From assembly GCF_001693815.1 (NCBI RefSeq), contig NZ_MBQD01000022.1, positions 186,001-250,000 of the forward strand: 64,000 nucleotides of DNA, given 5' to 3'. The stretch comes from Tessaracoccus lapidicaptus (lineage in GTDB: Bacteria; Actinomycetota; Actinomycetes; Propionibacteriales; Propionibacteriaceae). The position numbers were made by a program, and so were the translations under genes. The notes under the pieces are model-generated. The model ran no database searches and was not told the DNA's origin. It worked only from the letters and a program-made list of their open reading frames with translations. Below, piece by piece: positions 25,444-38,864 of the stretch (positions are counted from its first letter, which is position 1; every line of letters starts with the position of its first letter).

Positions 25444-25477
25444 GGATATCTTGTTCCGCGTTGTCGAGGAGAAGCCG

Positions 25478-26899
25478 GTGCCCATCACACATCCCCCTAC
25501 CGTCATTCAGGGCGGCATGGGCGTCGCGGTGTCGTCGTGGCGTCTGGCCCGCGAGGTGTCGCAGTGCGGCGAACTCGGCGTCGTCTCGGGAACGGCCCTG
25601 GACGGCGTCCTCGCCCGCGTCCTGCAGGACGGGGATCCCGGCGGTCATCGTCGGCGGGCCCTGGCCCACTTCCCCTCCCAGGCGATGGTCCAGCGCGTGA
25701 TGGATACCTACTTCCTCGAGGGCGGCCGCCCGCCCGGCAAGCCCTACCGTCCGCACCCCACGCTCACGATCTCGCCGCGACGCGCGGCGATCGAGCTGAG
25801 CGTGCTGGGCAACTTCACCGAGGTGTGGTTGGCCAAGGAAGGCCACGACGGCGTCGTGGGCATCAACATGCTGGAGAAGATCCAGACGGCCAACCTCTCG
25901 GCGATCCTCGGCGCGATGCTGGCCGACGTCGACTACGTCATCATGGGCGCCGGCGTCCCGCGCGAGATCCCCCGACTGCTGACCGAGTTCGCGTCCGCGC
26001 GCACCGGTCACCTGACGATCGACGTGGTCAACGCGACGACGACGCACCGGGCCGCCCTCAACCCGCGCACGGTCCTCGGCGACGACCTACTCCCGCTGCG
26101 GCGCCCCAACTTCCTCGCGATCGTCACCCTGCACGTGCTGGCCGACTACCTGAACCGCGACCCCGAGATCCGCCCCGACGGCTTCATCGTCGAGGGGCCC
26201 CGCGCCGGCGGGCACAGCTCGCCGCCGCGCGGGAAGGTGGAACTCGACGAGGCCGGCGACCCCATCTACGGGCCCCGTGACGACGCCGACCTGGCCAAGA
26301 TCGCCCGGGTCGGGCTGCCGTTCTGGCTCGCCGGCGGCTATGCGACGCCGGAGAAGGTCGCCGAGGCGCGCGCTTCCGGCGCGGCAGGAGTGCAGATCGG
26401 GACGCTGTTCGCGCTCGCCGACGAGTCCGGGCTGACGCCCGAGCTCCGGAGCCAGCTCATGTCCGAACTGGAGGCTGATGAACTCTCGGTCCGCAACGAC
26501 CCCCGCGCCTCCCCGACTGGATTCCCCTTCAAGGTGGCGCAGTTGGCCGACACGCTGTCTGAGGACGAGGTCTACGAGGAGCGGGAGCGCATCTGTGATC
26601 TCGGTTACCTGCGCGTCCCCGTCGAGCGGCCGGACAAGTCAATCACCTACCGGTGTCCCTCCGAGCCCATCGCGCCCTACCTGCGCAAGGGCGGCAGCAT
26701 CGAGGAGACGGTCGGGCGCAAGTGCCTATGTAACGCGCTGATGGCCAACATCGGCCTCGGCCAGCTGCGCCCCAGCGGCTACCAGGAGCCGCCGGCCGTG
26801 ACGCTCGGCCAGGACCTCGAGGGCGCCCGGGAGCTGTCGCGGCTGCACCCCGGTGGATGGACGGCCCGCCAGGCCGTCGACTGGCTCCTCCCCGCCTGA
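25478..26899 (+). CDS. nitronate monooxygenase family flavoprotein
   Basis: The 473-aa protein begins VPITHPPTVIQGGMGVAVSSWRLAREVS, typical of FMN TIM-barrel nitronate monooxygenases (formerly 2-nitropropane dioxygenases). It contains VIMGAGVPREIP, VEGPRAGGHSSPPRG, PFWLAGGYATPEKVAEA and GAAGVQIGTLFALADESG. The last gives the phosphate-binding and flavin contacts. The C-terminus has Cys-rich RKCLCNALMANIG. It is longer than the classic enzyme (about 350 aa), as in a PfaD-like actinobacterial branch, so the true substrate could be another small nucleophile or enoyl compound. The GTG start has GAGGAG 7 nt upstream. Palindrome family B begins 2 nt after its stop. Confidence 0.85.
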   Translation: MPITHPPTVIQGGMGVAVSSWRLAREVSQCGELGVVSGTALDGVLARVLQDGDPGGHRRRALAHFPSQAMVQRVMDTYFLEGGRPPGKPYRPHPTLTISPRRAAIELSVLGNFTEVWLAKEGHDGVVGINMLEKIQTANLSAILGAMLADVDYVIMGAGVPREIPRLLTEFASARTGHLTIDVVNATTTHRAALNPRTVLGDDLLPLRRPNFLAIVTLHVLADYLNRDPEIRPDGFIVEGPRAGGHSSPPRGKVELDEAGDPIYGPRDDADLAKIARVGLPFWLAGGYATPEKVAEARASGAAGVQIGTLFALADESGLTPELRSQLMSELEADELSVRNDPRASPTGFPFKVAQLADTLSEDEVYEERERICDLGYLRVPVERPDKSITYRCPSEPIAPYLRKGGSIEETVGRKCLCNALMANIGLGQLRPSGYQEPPAVTLGQDLEGARELSRLHPGGWTARQAVDWLLPA

Positions 26900-26901
26900 G
26901 T

Positions 26902-26970
26902 GACACTTTTCTCGCTGTGGGGCTTTCTGCGTGCATATGCACACGAAAAGCTCCACAGCGAGAAATGTGC
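26902..26970. repeat. palindromic repeat family B, copy 1
   Basis: Imperfect arms CACTTTTCTCGCTGTGG and CCACAGCGAGAAATGTG enclose a centre with GTGCATATGCAC. It begins 2 nt after the nitronate monooxygenase stop codon and may act as its terminator. Copies 2 and 3 are at 31822 and 32769. Confidence 0.85.
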
Positions 26971-27025
26971 GCATTGCTCGCTCGCACAGCGGGCGTGGCC
27001 TGAGCTGACTAAACCGGACCCCCGT

Positions 27026-27054
27026 TTGCAGGGAGCAATCGGGTGGGCTACCGT
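27026..27054 (+). promoter_or_regulatory. lacZ promoter
   Basis: TTGCAG (27026-27031), 17-bp spacer, TACCGT (27049-27054). The LacI operator follows directly downstream of the -10 box. The same geometry is seen at the EamA-ABC operon. Confidence 0.6.
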
Positions 27055-27058
27055 AAGA

Positions 27059-27074
27059 ATGTAACCGGTTACAT
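27059..27074. promoter_or_regulatory. LacI-family operator upstream of lacZ
   Basis: ATGTAACCGGTTACAT is a perfect 16-bp palindrome with the central CG typical of LacI/GalR sites. It is identical to 42895-42910 and lies 4 nt after the -10 box and about 40 nt before the ATG. Confidence 0.85.
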
Positions 27075-27077
27075 TGA

Positions 27078-30137
<3,060 letters not shown>

Positions 30138-30140
30138 ACC

Positions 30141-31818
<1,678 letters not shown>

Positions 31819-31821
31819 CCG

Positions 31822-31889
31822 GCACTTTTCTCGCTGTGGGGCTTCCTGCGTGCAAATGCACAGAAGAAGCTCCACAGCGAGAAACTTGC
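31822..31889. repeat. palindromic repeat family B, copy 2
   Basis: Arms CACTTTTCTCGCTGTGG and CCACAGCGAGAAACTTG surround a GTGCAAATGCAC centre. It starts 3 nt after the permease stop codon and is 3 nt from the end of the AbiEi/DUF559 gene. Confidence 0.85.
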
Positions 31890-31892
31890 AGG

Positions 31893-32702
31893 TCATCGGG
31901 CTCGTCTGATGTGTCGGCGAGCCCGAATCTCGCGAATCAGGCTTTGTTGGGTCGCGGGCCAGTGCAGCCAGATCTGCTGGTAGCTGAGGCGTAGCGTCGT
32001 GTACCCACGGTCTCGGGCGGCAAGGTCGCGGCGCCGATCGTTCTCGTAGTTTGTCTCCCCATGGTGCGCATGGCTGTCGCATTCAACGATCAGTCGGTCG
32101 CCCACCAACAGGTCGACCCATCCGACGCCGTCGATGTGGTGTTGAGCGGTGACGGGGACATGCCTGCTGGCGAAGAACAGCCGCACCCTCGTCTCGCTGC
32201 CCGATTGAGCCGGCGCGAGCCGTTCCTGCAAGCGGGCGTGCCGCACTGGGAGGGCCGCCAGTGCCTGGCGTGCGTCGTCGACCGTCAGCAACCTCAGATT
32301 GATGGCCGATTCTGCAACGATCACCGCGCTCTCTGGCTCGTGTCGTCGCGCGACGTGTCTCACGCAGTCCCAGACGGGCCACACCGCGCCCCGGGGCTGA
32401 GGCGCCGAATCAGGATGGAGCACGAGCCCGGGACCGCGTCGTGCGGTCGCACCTGCGCCGAAGACGACGTGGGTTCCGGACTGAGGGGGCACCCACAACC
32501 CATGCAGCGCGCAGCCGCTCAAGCACCCCAGCCGGCCGCCGGCCTTGATGGCGCTGACGACAGCCGGATCGGCCTCGGCGCTCGCGTACCAGCCGGAGGT
32601 GACGCGCTTGAGCGAGCCGTCCCGCACGAGTCGGTCGACGCGATGGCGGGTGAGACCCTCCTCGCGGAGCTGGGCAGACGAGTAGATGCCGGCTGGGAAC
32701 AC
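31893..32702 (-). CDS. AbiEi-like wHTH plus DUF559 nuclease-like protein
   Basis: The 269-aa protein has an N-terminal winged helix like the AbiEi antitoxin domain (residues about 5-45: YSSAQLREEGLTRHRVDRLVRDGSL-KRVTSGWYA). A C-terminal DUF559 domain of the PD-(D/E)XK/Vsr-like fold follows (about 190-265: GWVDLLVGDRLIVECDSHAHH then NDRRRDLAARDRGYTTLRLSY). The acidic D..E pattern and NDRRRD match DUF559. No AbiEii nucleotidyltransferase partner is adjacent. Function is unknown; a restriction, repair or phage-defence role is possible. It is bracketed by copies 2 and 3 of palindrome B. The start is a GTG at 32700-32702 without a clear ribosome site. Confidence 0.75.
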   Translation of the reverse strand: MFPAGIYSSAQLREEGLTRHRVDRLVRDGSLKRVTSGWYASAEADPAVVSAIKAGGRLGCLSGCALHGLWVPPQSGTHVVFGAGATARRGPGLVLHPDSAPQPRGAVWPVWDCVRHVARRHEPESAVIVAESAINLRLLTVDDARQALAALPVRHARLQERLAPAQSGSETRVRLFFASRHVPVTAQHHIDGVGWVDLLVGDRLIVECDSHAHHGETNYENDRRRDLAARDRGYTTLRLSYQQIWLHWPATQQSLIREIRARRHIRRAR

Positions 32703-32768
32703 ACCCCCGTGGTAGTGACACGGCGCCCCGATCTCCCACGGATCTGCTCATCTGTGGATGATGCGCCC

Positions 32769-32836
32769 GCACTTTTCTCGCTATGGAGCCCTTTGCGTGC
32801 ATATGCACGCAAGAATCTCCACAGCGAGAAATGTGC
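32769..32836. repeat. palindromic repeat family B, copy 3
   Basis: Arms CACTTTTCTCGCTATGG and CCACAGCGAGAAATGTG surround a GCGTGCATATGCACGC centre. It ends 3 nt before the nadC stop codon on the minus strand, i.e. starts 3 nt downstream of nadC. Confidence 0.85.
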
Positions 32837-32839
32837 CGT

Positions 32840-33706
32840 TCAGCGGAGGTCGAGCCCGAGGTCCAGGACCGGGGCCGAGTGGGTCAGCGCCCCGACGGCC
32901 ATGTAGTCGACGCCCGCCGCCGCTACCTCGGCGGCCCGGTCCAGGGTCAGGCCCCCGCTCGCCTCCGTCCGCACCCCGGCCGCCCGGCACACCGCGACCG
33001 CCTCGCGGGTCTCGGCCAGGGTCATGTTGTCCAGCAGCACCAGTTCGGCTCCCGCGGCGACCGCTTCGCGGACCTGCTCGACGGTGTCGCACTCCACCTC
33101 GATCGCGATCCCCGGCACGTGCTCTTGCACCGCACGGAAGGCCGCCGCGACCGACCCCGCCGCCGCGACATGGTTGTCCTTGATCAGCGCCGCGTCGCCG
33201 AGCGCCATGCGATGGTTCACCCCGCCGCCGCAGACGACGGCGTACTTCTGCAGCGCGCGCATCCCCGGCACGGTCTTGCGCGTATCGCGGATCCGCGCGT
33301 CCGTCCCCACCACCTCGGACACCCAGGCGGCCGTCTCCGTCGCCACCCCGGACAGCTGCCCGAGGAAGTTCAGCAGCGTCCGTTCCGCCGTCAGGAGGCA
33401 GCGCACCGGCCCGGTGATTCGCAGCACGACGTCCCCCGCCGCGACACGCGAACCATCGTCCAGCACCTCCTCGGCCGACGCCTCGACGCCCAGCCGCGAC
33501 GCCACAGCCCGCAGCACCTCGACCGCAACCGGCACGCCCGCGACGACACCAGCCTCCCGCGCCACCACCTCGGCGACACCGACGGCGTCCGCCGGCACGG
33601 TCGCCTCGGTCGTGACGTCCGGCCCGAGCCGGAGGTCCTCGTCGACGGCGACCTCGATGGTTCGCCGCACCTCGGCGGGGTCGACGGCGTTCCAGGGGGT
33701 GGTCAT
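32840..33706 (-). CDS. nadC: nicotinate-nucleotide diphosphorylase (carboxylating)
   Basis: The 288-aa enzyme (QAPRTase) converts quinolinate and PRPP to nicotinate mononucleotide, PPi and CO2. Motifs are LTAERTLLNFLGQLSGVAT, the substrate-binding RDTRKTVPGMRALQKYAV, GGGVNHRMALGDAALIKDNH, EVECDT, LLDNM and EASGGL. Size is normal. It is last in nadA-nadB-nadC; its ATG overlaps the nadB stop by 4 bp, so it is translationally coupled. Confidence 0.97.
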   Translation of the reverse strand: MTTPWNAVDPAEVRRTIEVAVDEDLRLGPDVTTEATVPADAVGVAEVVAREAGVVAGVPVAVEVLRAVASRLGVEASAEEVLDDGSRVAAGDVVLRITGPVRCLLTAERTLLNFLGQLSGVATETAAWVSEVVGTDARIRDTRKTVPGMRALQKYAVVCGGGVNHRMALGDAALIKDNHVAAAGSVAAAFRAVQEHVPGIAIEVECDTVEQVREAVAAGAELVLLDNMTLAETREAVAVCRAAGVRTEASGGLTLDRAAEVAAAGVDYMAVGALTHSAPVLDLGLDLR

Positions 33707-35325
33707 GCTGCGGTCCTTTCGGTGATGGCGAGGGGCGCGGAGGTCAGCTCGAGCGCACCCTCCGTGAGGCGGACGGTGATTCGTCGCTCCCAGGTGTTCG
33801 AGGTGTCGGGGAAGTCGGAGCGCCGGTGCGCCCCGCGCGACTCCGTCCGTTCCGCCGCGGCCGCCGCGACGATGGTGGCGACGGCGTGCAGGTTCGTGGC
33901 GGTCAGCGACGCGTGGTCGACCCGCCCGGCGCCCAGCGGCACCGCGGCCAACGCCGCGCCCAACGCGGCCAAGCCGGGTCCCGTCCGCGACACGAACGCC
34001 TCCCGCTGCATCCATGCGCGGATCGCGGGTACGGCGGTCGGTTCGACGACCCCGGCTGCCGCCCGCGACACCGGGACACCAACCCGGCCGACGGGGCCCG
34101 AGGCCAGCAGCGCGCCCACCCGGTCGCCCGCGACCAGCGCCTCGGTCAGCGAGTTCGACGCCAACCGGTTCGCCCCGTGCACCCCCGTCGCCGCGACCTC
34201 GCCGACGGCGTACAGCCCCGGCACCGACGTCCGCCCGTGCAGGTCCGCCGCGACACCTCCGCACGCGTAGTGCGCCGCCGGGTGCACCGGGATGCGCTCG
34301 GTTACCGGGTCGACGCCGCGGCCCCGGCAGAGCGCCAGGATGCCGGGGAAGTGTCCTTCCCACGTCGACCGCCCGAAGAACGTCGCGTCCAGCCACACGT
34401 GCGGCGCGCCGGTCCGGTCGAGGTGGGCCATGATCGCGGCCGACACCACGTCGCGCGGCGCCAGTTCGAGCAGCGGGTGAACACCCGCCATGATCCGGTG
34501 GCCCGCGTCGTCGACCAGCCACGCCCCCTCGCCGCGCACCGCCTCGGACACCAGAACCCCCCGCGACCCCGCGGCGGCGTCGGCCAGCACGGTGGGGTGG
34601 AACTGCATGAACTCGAGGTCGCGCACCTCGGCGCCGGCCCGCAGCGCCGCGGCCACGCCGTCGCCGGTCGCGCCCAGCGGGTTGCTCGTGACGGGCCACA
34701 ACTGACCGATCCCGCCGGTGGCGAGCACGACGGCGCCAGCGAGCAGCTCGCCCACCTGGCCGTCGGCGTCGAGCAGCCGCACCCCGCAGGCCCGCCCCTC
34801 GGCATCCGTGAGCACGTCGACGAGCCGCGTCCGGGTCATCACCGGCGTCCGCGACCCCGCGAGAGCCGACGACAGCGCCGCCCACAGCGCCCGCTCGATC
34901 TCTGCCCCGGTCGCGTCGCCGTCGGCGTGGATGATGCGGCGCGCCGAATGCCCGCCCTCGAGATGCAGGTCCAGCCCACCCCCAGAGGCCCGGTCGAACC
35001 GCGCCCCCAGCCCGATCAGCCGCCGGATCGCGCCCGGGGCGCTCGCCACCAGATCCGACACGACCCCCGCGTCGCACAATCCCGCCCCGGCAGTCAGCGT
35101 GTCAGCCAGGTGCGAGGCGAGCGTGTCGCCGTCGTCCCACACCGCCGCGAGCCCGCCCTGCGCCCACGCGGTGGCCGAGTCCGTGACCTCGCCGCGGGTG
35201 ACGGCCACGCAGTCGACGCCGGCGGCGGCCAGGTGAAGAAGCGCGGACAGGCCCGCCGCGCCCGTGCCCACCACCACGACGTCGGTCCGCCCCGTCCACG
35301 CGGGGGCAGCCGCGGGCAGCATCAT
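33703..35325 (-). CDS. nadB: L-aspartate oxidase
   Basis: The 540-aa flavoprotein oxidises L-aspartate to iminoaspartate, the substrate of NadA. It has the FAD dinucleotide motif [17 protein letters not shown], the [15 protein letters not shown] block, [20 protein letters not shown], and [31 protein letters not shown], which includes the conserved His and FAD loop. The double ATG start (35325 and 35322) overlaps the nadA stop. The 3' end overlaps nadC by 4 bp. Confidence 0.96.
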   Translation of the reverse strand: MMLPAAAPAWTGRTDVVVVGTGAAGLSALLHLAAAGVDCVAVTRGEVTDSATAWAQGGLAAVWDDGDTLASHLADTLTAGAGLCDAGVVSDLVASAPGAIRRLIGLGARFDRASGGGLDLHLEGGHSARRIIHADGDATGAEIERALWAALSSALAGSRTPVMTRTRLVDVLTDAEGRACGVRLLDADGQVGELLAGAVVLATGGIGQLWPVTSNPLGATGDGVAAALRAGAEVRDLEFMQFHPTVLADAAAGSRGVLVSEAVRGEGAWLVDDAGHRIMAGVHPLLELAPRDVVSAAIMAHLDRTGAPHVWLDATFFGRSTWEGHFPGILALCRGRGVDPVTERIPVHPAAHYACGGVAADLHGRTSVPGLYAVGEVAATGVHGANRLASNSLTEALVAGDRVGALLASGPVGRVGVPVSRAAAGVVEPTAVPAIRAWMQREAFVSRTGPGLAALGAALAAVPLGAGRVDHASLTATNLHAVATIVAAAAAERTESRGAHRRSDFPDTSNTWERRITVRLTEGALELTSAPLAITERTAA

Positions 35326-36353
35326 TCCCCCGACCCGGGGTTGCCGATCGCCACCATCCGCTCGACGGCCTGCCGCGCCCGCGCGGCCACATCCGCCGGC
35401 ACGTCCACCTCGTAGCCCCTGGTCAACGAAGGGTCGCCGAGGCACGCCTCCAGCTTCTCCGGCGTCGTCATCTTCATGAACGGGCACGCGGCCTTGGGGT
35501 TGACCGGCTGGAAGTCGGTGGTTGGGTTGGCCTTGCGCAGCTGGTGCAGCATGCCGATCTCGGTGGCCACCAGCACCTGCCGCGATGTCTCCCGCCGCGC
35601 GTGGTCCAGCATCCCGCCGGTGGACAGCACGTGGGTGCGGGCGGCGGGCAGCTCACCAGACTCGGCCAGCCACAGCGCGCTGGTGGTGCAGCCGCACTCG
35701 GGGTGCACGTACAGGTCGGCGGCGGGGTTGGCGCGCACGGACTCGACGAGGTCCGAGGGTGAGATGTCGGCGTGCACGTGGCACTCGCCGAGCCAGACGT
35801 GGATGTTCGTGCGCCCGGTGGCGCGGCGCACGTGCGCGCCGAGGAACTGGTCCGGGAGGAAGAGGATCTCGCGGTCCTCCGGGATGGAGCGGACCACGTC
35901 GACGGCGTTGGAGCTGGTGCAACACACGTCGGTTTCCGCCTTCACCTCGGCCGTCGTGTTGACGTAGGAGACGACGACGGCGCCGGGGTGCTCGGCCTTC
36001 CATGCCCGCAGCTGGTCAGCGTTGATGGTGTCGGCGAGCGAACAGCCGGCGGCCTGATCCGGGATGAGGACGCGCTTGGCGGGGGAGAGGAGCTTGGCGG
36101 TCTCGGCCATGAAGTGGACGCCGGCGAAGACGATGGTCTCGGCGTCGGACGTCGCGGCGATGCGGGAGAGGGCCAGCGAGTCGCCCACGTGGTGCGCGAC
36201 GTCCTGGATGATCGGCGCCTGGTAGTTGTGGGCGAGGATGACGGCGTTGCGCGCGGCCGCCAGCGCGTGCACGCGGGTCTGCCACGCGGCCACCTCGTCG
36301 GCGGTCCACTCCCAGGCCTCGAGGCCCGCGGCGGGCTCCTGGAGGAGAGTCAT
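35322..36353 (-). CDS. nadA: quinolinate synthase
   Basis: The 343-aa enzyme condenses iminoaspartate and dihydroxyacetone phosphate to quinolinate on a [4Fe-4S] cluster. The three cluster cysteines are in [18 protein letters not shown] and KAACPFMKM. Other family motifs are [49 protein letters not shown] and FLPDQFLG. It is first in the operon. The ATG at 36351-36353 has AGGAG just upstream, and an NrtR-type palindrome ends 14 nt upstream. Confidence 0.97.
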   Translation of the reverse strand: MTLLQEPAAGLEAWEWTADEVAAWQTRVHALAAARNAVILAHNYQAPIIQDVAHHVGDSLALSRIAATSDAETIVFAGVHFMAETAKLLSPAKRVLIPDQAAGCSLADTINADQLRAWKAEHPGAVVVSYVNTTAEVKAETDVCCTSSNAVDVVRSIPEDREILFLPDQFLGAHVRRATGRTNIHVWLGECHVHADISPSDLVESVRANPAADLYVHPECGCTTSALWLAESGELPAARTHVLSTGGMLDHARRETSRQVLVATEIGMLHQLRKANPTTDFQPVNPKAACPFMKMTTPEKLEACLGDPSLTRGYEVDVPADVAARARQAVERMVAIGNPGSGE

Positions 36354-36367
36354 CTCCTGCTCCTTTC

Positions 36368-36394
36368 CAGTTTTCGACTGTAAGGCGAAAACTG
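36368..36394. promoter_or_regulatory. NrtR operator between nadA and nrtR
   Basis: CAGTTTTCG (36368-36376) and CGAAAACTG (36386-36394) are perfect 9-nt arms around a 9-nt centre. The site lies in the 54-bp gap between the divergent nadABC operon and the NrtR gene, where NrtR is expected to bind and repress both. Confidence 0.8.
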
Positions 36395-36407
36395 AGGGAA
36401 CTGTAGC

Positions 36408-37133
36408 ATGCCGTCCATGGCTCCCCACACCCCGCGCGACTCCGTGGGCGTCGCGCTGTACCGGCATGAGGCCATCGGAGCCGTCCTCCAGGTGCGCGGG
36501 GTCGACGACGGCGCGCCGCGGCTGTCCGTGCTTCTGGCCCGGCGCGACCACGAGCCCTACGCCGGCCGGTACGCGCTGCCCAGCGGCCCCGTCGAGCCGG
36601 AGGAGACGCTGGAGGCTGCGGTGCTCCGGCATCTCGCGCAGAAGGTGGATGTCGCGGGACTGACCCACCTGGAGCAGTTGGGCACGCGCTCGGACCCCGG
36701 TCGCGACCCCGCGCAGCGCACCATCGGCACCAGCTACCTCGGCCTCGTACCGACGGTGGCGGAGCCGCACCTGCCGGAGCGCGCGTCGTGGGTGGCAGTG
36801 GACGACCTTCCTGAGCTGGCGTTCGACCACGCCACCGTCGTGGCGCAGGCCGTGACCCGGCTCCGGGCGAAGCTCAGCTACACCAACATCGGGTTCGCGC
36901 TGATGCCGGCGGAGTTCACGATCGCGGAGCTGCGGGAGGTGTATGTCGCGGCGTTGGGCCACGACGTGGCGCCGACGAACCTCGAGCGCGTCCTGACGAG
37001 GCGCGGCCAGTTGGTCCCGACGGGGGAGATGTCGGCCCCGGGCACGAGGGGCGGCCGCCCGGCCCGGGTCTTCCGCTTCCGCGACCACGCGCTGGTGATC
37101 ACCGACCCCTTCGCCGTCCTGCGCCCCGAGTAG
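36408..37133 (+). CDS. nrtR: NrtR family NAD-responsive regulator (Nudix + winged helix)
   Basis: The 241-aa protein has an N-terminal Nudix fold (residues about 10-150) and a C-terminal NrtR-type winged helix (about 165-240: [37 protein letters not shown] and GRPARVFRF). The Nudix box reads [21 protein letters not shown]. The REXXEE core is replaced by RHLAQK, so it should sense an NAD precursor or ADP-ribose rather than hydrolyse it, as is known for NrtR. It is divergent from nadABC across the palindrome. The ATG at 36408 is used; MAPH at 36417 is an alternative. Confidence 0.93.
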   Translation: MPSMAPHTPRDSVGVALYRHEAIGAVLQVRGVDDGAPRLSVLLARRDHEPYAGRYALPSGPVEPEETLEAAVLRHLAQKVDVAGLTHLEQLGTRSDPGRDPAQRTIGTSYLGLVPTVAEPHLPERASWVAVDDLPELAFDHATVVAQAVTRLRAKLSYTNIGFALMPAEFTIAELREVYVAALGHDVAPTNLERVLTRRGQLVPTGEMSAPGTRGGRPARVFRFRDHALVITDPFAVLRPE

Positions 37134-37160
37134 GACCTCTGCGGGCGGACGGCCACATGT

Positions 37161-38864
37161 TCAGCCGGAGCGGGACCGGCTGACGGCGAGGTCGACGGCG
37201 AGGGCGGCCGACCAGCCGAACACCGTCGTCGCTCGGGGCGGTTTCTCGCCGGAGACTGGGTTGAAGTACTCGTTCGGGCCGTGAGCGTCCACCAGCGCCA
37301 GGGTGTCGCGCTCGAGGCGGTCGGCGGCGTCGAGGAGGCGGTCGGCTCGTGAGGGGTCGACGGCGGCCTGGCGACGGAGGCCCTCTGCGACAAGCCAGTT
37401 CGTGTTGACCCACACGGGCCCACGCCACATGCGCTCGGTGGAGTAGTCGGGGTCCGAGGCTGCCACCGTGGGCAGCGCGTGGGGGGTGGCGAAGCGGGCG
37501 GGGTCGTCGATCGCGGCCAGGACGCCGTCGACGAGGTGGACCGGCAGGCCGTCGGCCAGGAGCGGCATTAGGGAGCCGATGGTCTCGGCCGGGATCGGCT
37601 GGCCGTCCTCGCCGAGGGCGGGGAAGAACCCGCGGGCCTGACCCCAGGTGGCGACGAGGGAGTCGACGGTGGCGTCTGCCCGCCCCCGGCAGGCGGCGGC
37701 CTCGTCGTGGCGGCCGCGCTCCGCGAGCCAGCCGGCCAGCAGCCCGTCGGACAGGACGAGGTACGCGGCCAGGTCCGGCGAGGCGATGATGGCGTCGTCG
37801 TCGAAGATCGGGGAGTCGTCGAGGCCCGACGAGTAGGGGTGCAGGTAGACCGGGCGGCCGCCGCGTGTGGAGTGGGTGTACCACCACTCCTGCGCGCGCA
37901 GCACGGCGGGGAGGAACTCGTCGACGACGCCCTCGCCGATGACCTCCGCAAGTTTCGCCACGGCCAGAGCGGTCAGAGGCGGCTTGGTGAGCGGAACGCG
38001 GGAGTGGGCCAGCGACGGCGAGGCCATGGCGCGCAGGTTCTCCAGGTCGGCGGGTGGGAGGTCGTCGCTGGAGGCGAGGACGCCCTGCTCGTGCACGACG
38101 TCGGGGAGCTGGCCATCGGAGCCCTGGTGCGCGACGGCGATGCGCAGCTGCTCGAGGGCGAGGTCGGGGTCGCCGTGGCGCAGCCCGATCGCGATGAAAT
38201 ACGCGTCCCACTGCCACAGCCCCACGTAACCGATCTTCGACGGCACGACGGCGCGGTTGAGGCCGTCGAGGGCGTCGAGGCGCAGCGTGTTGACGCCGAG
38301 GACCCACCAGCAGAAGCGGGTGAGGTCGCGATAGGCGGGGCTGACGGCGGGGCAGCGGTCCAGCCACTCGGCGAGCTGCTGGTCGTGGGGGGCTAGGAGA
38401 TGGTGCTCGGGTGAGGTGCGGATCGTTCCGTCTCTCAGGCTTCGAGACGCGTGGATCGACTCCGTCGCTCCACGCTCCTCAACCAGCGGGAAAGGGGAGC
38501 CCTCAGCGGCGAAGCCGCCAAGGGCGTCTCGAAGCCTAGGAGACGCGACGTCGTCCGCGGAGACCGACCACGACTCCGGCAGGCCCCCGATCAGGACCTC
38601 CCCGCCGTCGACGACCAGCCGCACCCCGCCGTCGAACTCGATGCCCGCAGGGCTCGCGCGCACGATCGGCACCTCGCGGCCGGCGTCGTCGAGGATCTGC
38701 AGCCCGGAGACCACGACGCTGTCGGCCAGCGGCCGCTCGTAGGCCGCCTCGTACACCGTGAGCCCCACCGCCCCGCGCCGCACGAACAGACGCGAGTACC
38801 GCGCGGTGTAGGGGACCCCCTCGAGGTCGAAGCGGTGGGCGAGGTCCCGGCCGAGGTCGGCCAT
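37161..38864 (-). CDS. GH63/MGH1-like glycoside hydrolase
   Basis: The 567-aa protein has an N-terminal beta-rich region and an (alpha/alpha)6-type catalytic region. The latter includes GLWQWDAYFIAIGLRHGDPDLALEQL, WYTHSTRGGRPVYLHPYSSGLDDSPIFDD, MWRGPVWVNTNWLVAEGLRR and GPNEYFNPVSGE. These match the mannosylglycerate hydrolase-like/GH63 superfamily, which act on alpha-linked glucosides or mannosides. It is the last gene of an ABC uptake operon; its ATG overlaps the permease stop by 1 bp. Residues about 107-145 are encoded by an in-frame copy of repeat family D with terminal inverted repeats (38429-38545). Exact substrate unknown. Confidence 0.8.
   Translation of the reverse strand: MADLGRDLAHRFDLEGVPYTARYSRLFVRRGAVGLTVYEAAYERPLADSVVVSGLQILDDAGREVPIVRASPAGIEFDGGVRLVVDGGEVLIGGLPESWSVSADDVASPRLRDALGGFAAEGSPFPLVEERGATESIHASRSLRDGTIRTSPEHHLLAPHDQQLAEWLDRCPAVSPAYRDLTRFCWWVLGVNTLRLDALDGLNRAVVPSKIGYVGLWQWDAYFIAIGLRHGDPDLALEQLRIAVAHQGSDGQLPDVVHEQGVLASSDDLPPADLENLRAMASPSLAHSRVPLTKPPLTALAVAKLAEVIGEGVVDEFLPAVLRAQEWWYTHSTRGGRPVYLHPYSSGLDDSPIFDDDAIIASPDLAAYLVLSDGLLAGWLAERGRHDEAAACRGRADATVDSLVATWGQARGFFPALGEDGQPIPAETIGSLMPLLADGLPVHLVDGVLAAIDDPARFATPHALPTVAASDPDYSTERMWRGPVWVNTNWLVAEGLRRQAAVDPSRADRLLDAADRLERDTLALVDAHGPNEYFNPVSGEKPPRATTVFGWSAALAVDLAVSRSRSG
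38429..38545. repeat. repeat family D copy inside a glycosidase gene
   Basis: The 117-bp segment (39 codons) has extended inverted ends: CGTCTCTCAGGCTTCGAGAC at the left and the near reverse complement at the right (2 mismatches over 22 nt). Inside lie the GTGGATCGAC/GTCGCTCCAC stem and the tail CTCAACCAGCGGGAAAGGGG. No stop codon is introduced in the host frame. Confidence 0.8.

Noticed and set aside
31822-32836. Palindrome-bracketed gene as an insertion sequence
   Set aside because: The enclosed protein has no transposase motif, no target duplication is visible, and a third copy of the palindrome stands alone elsewhere.
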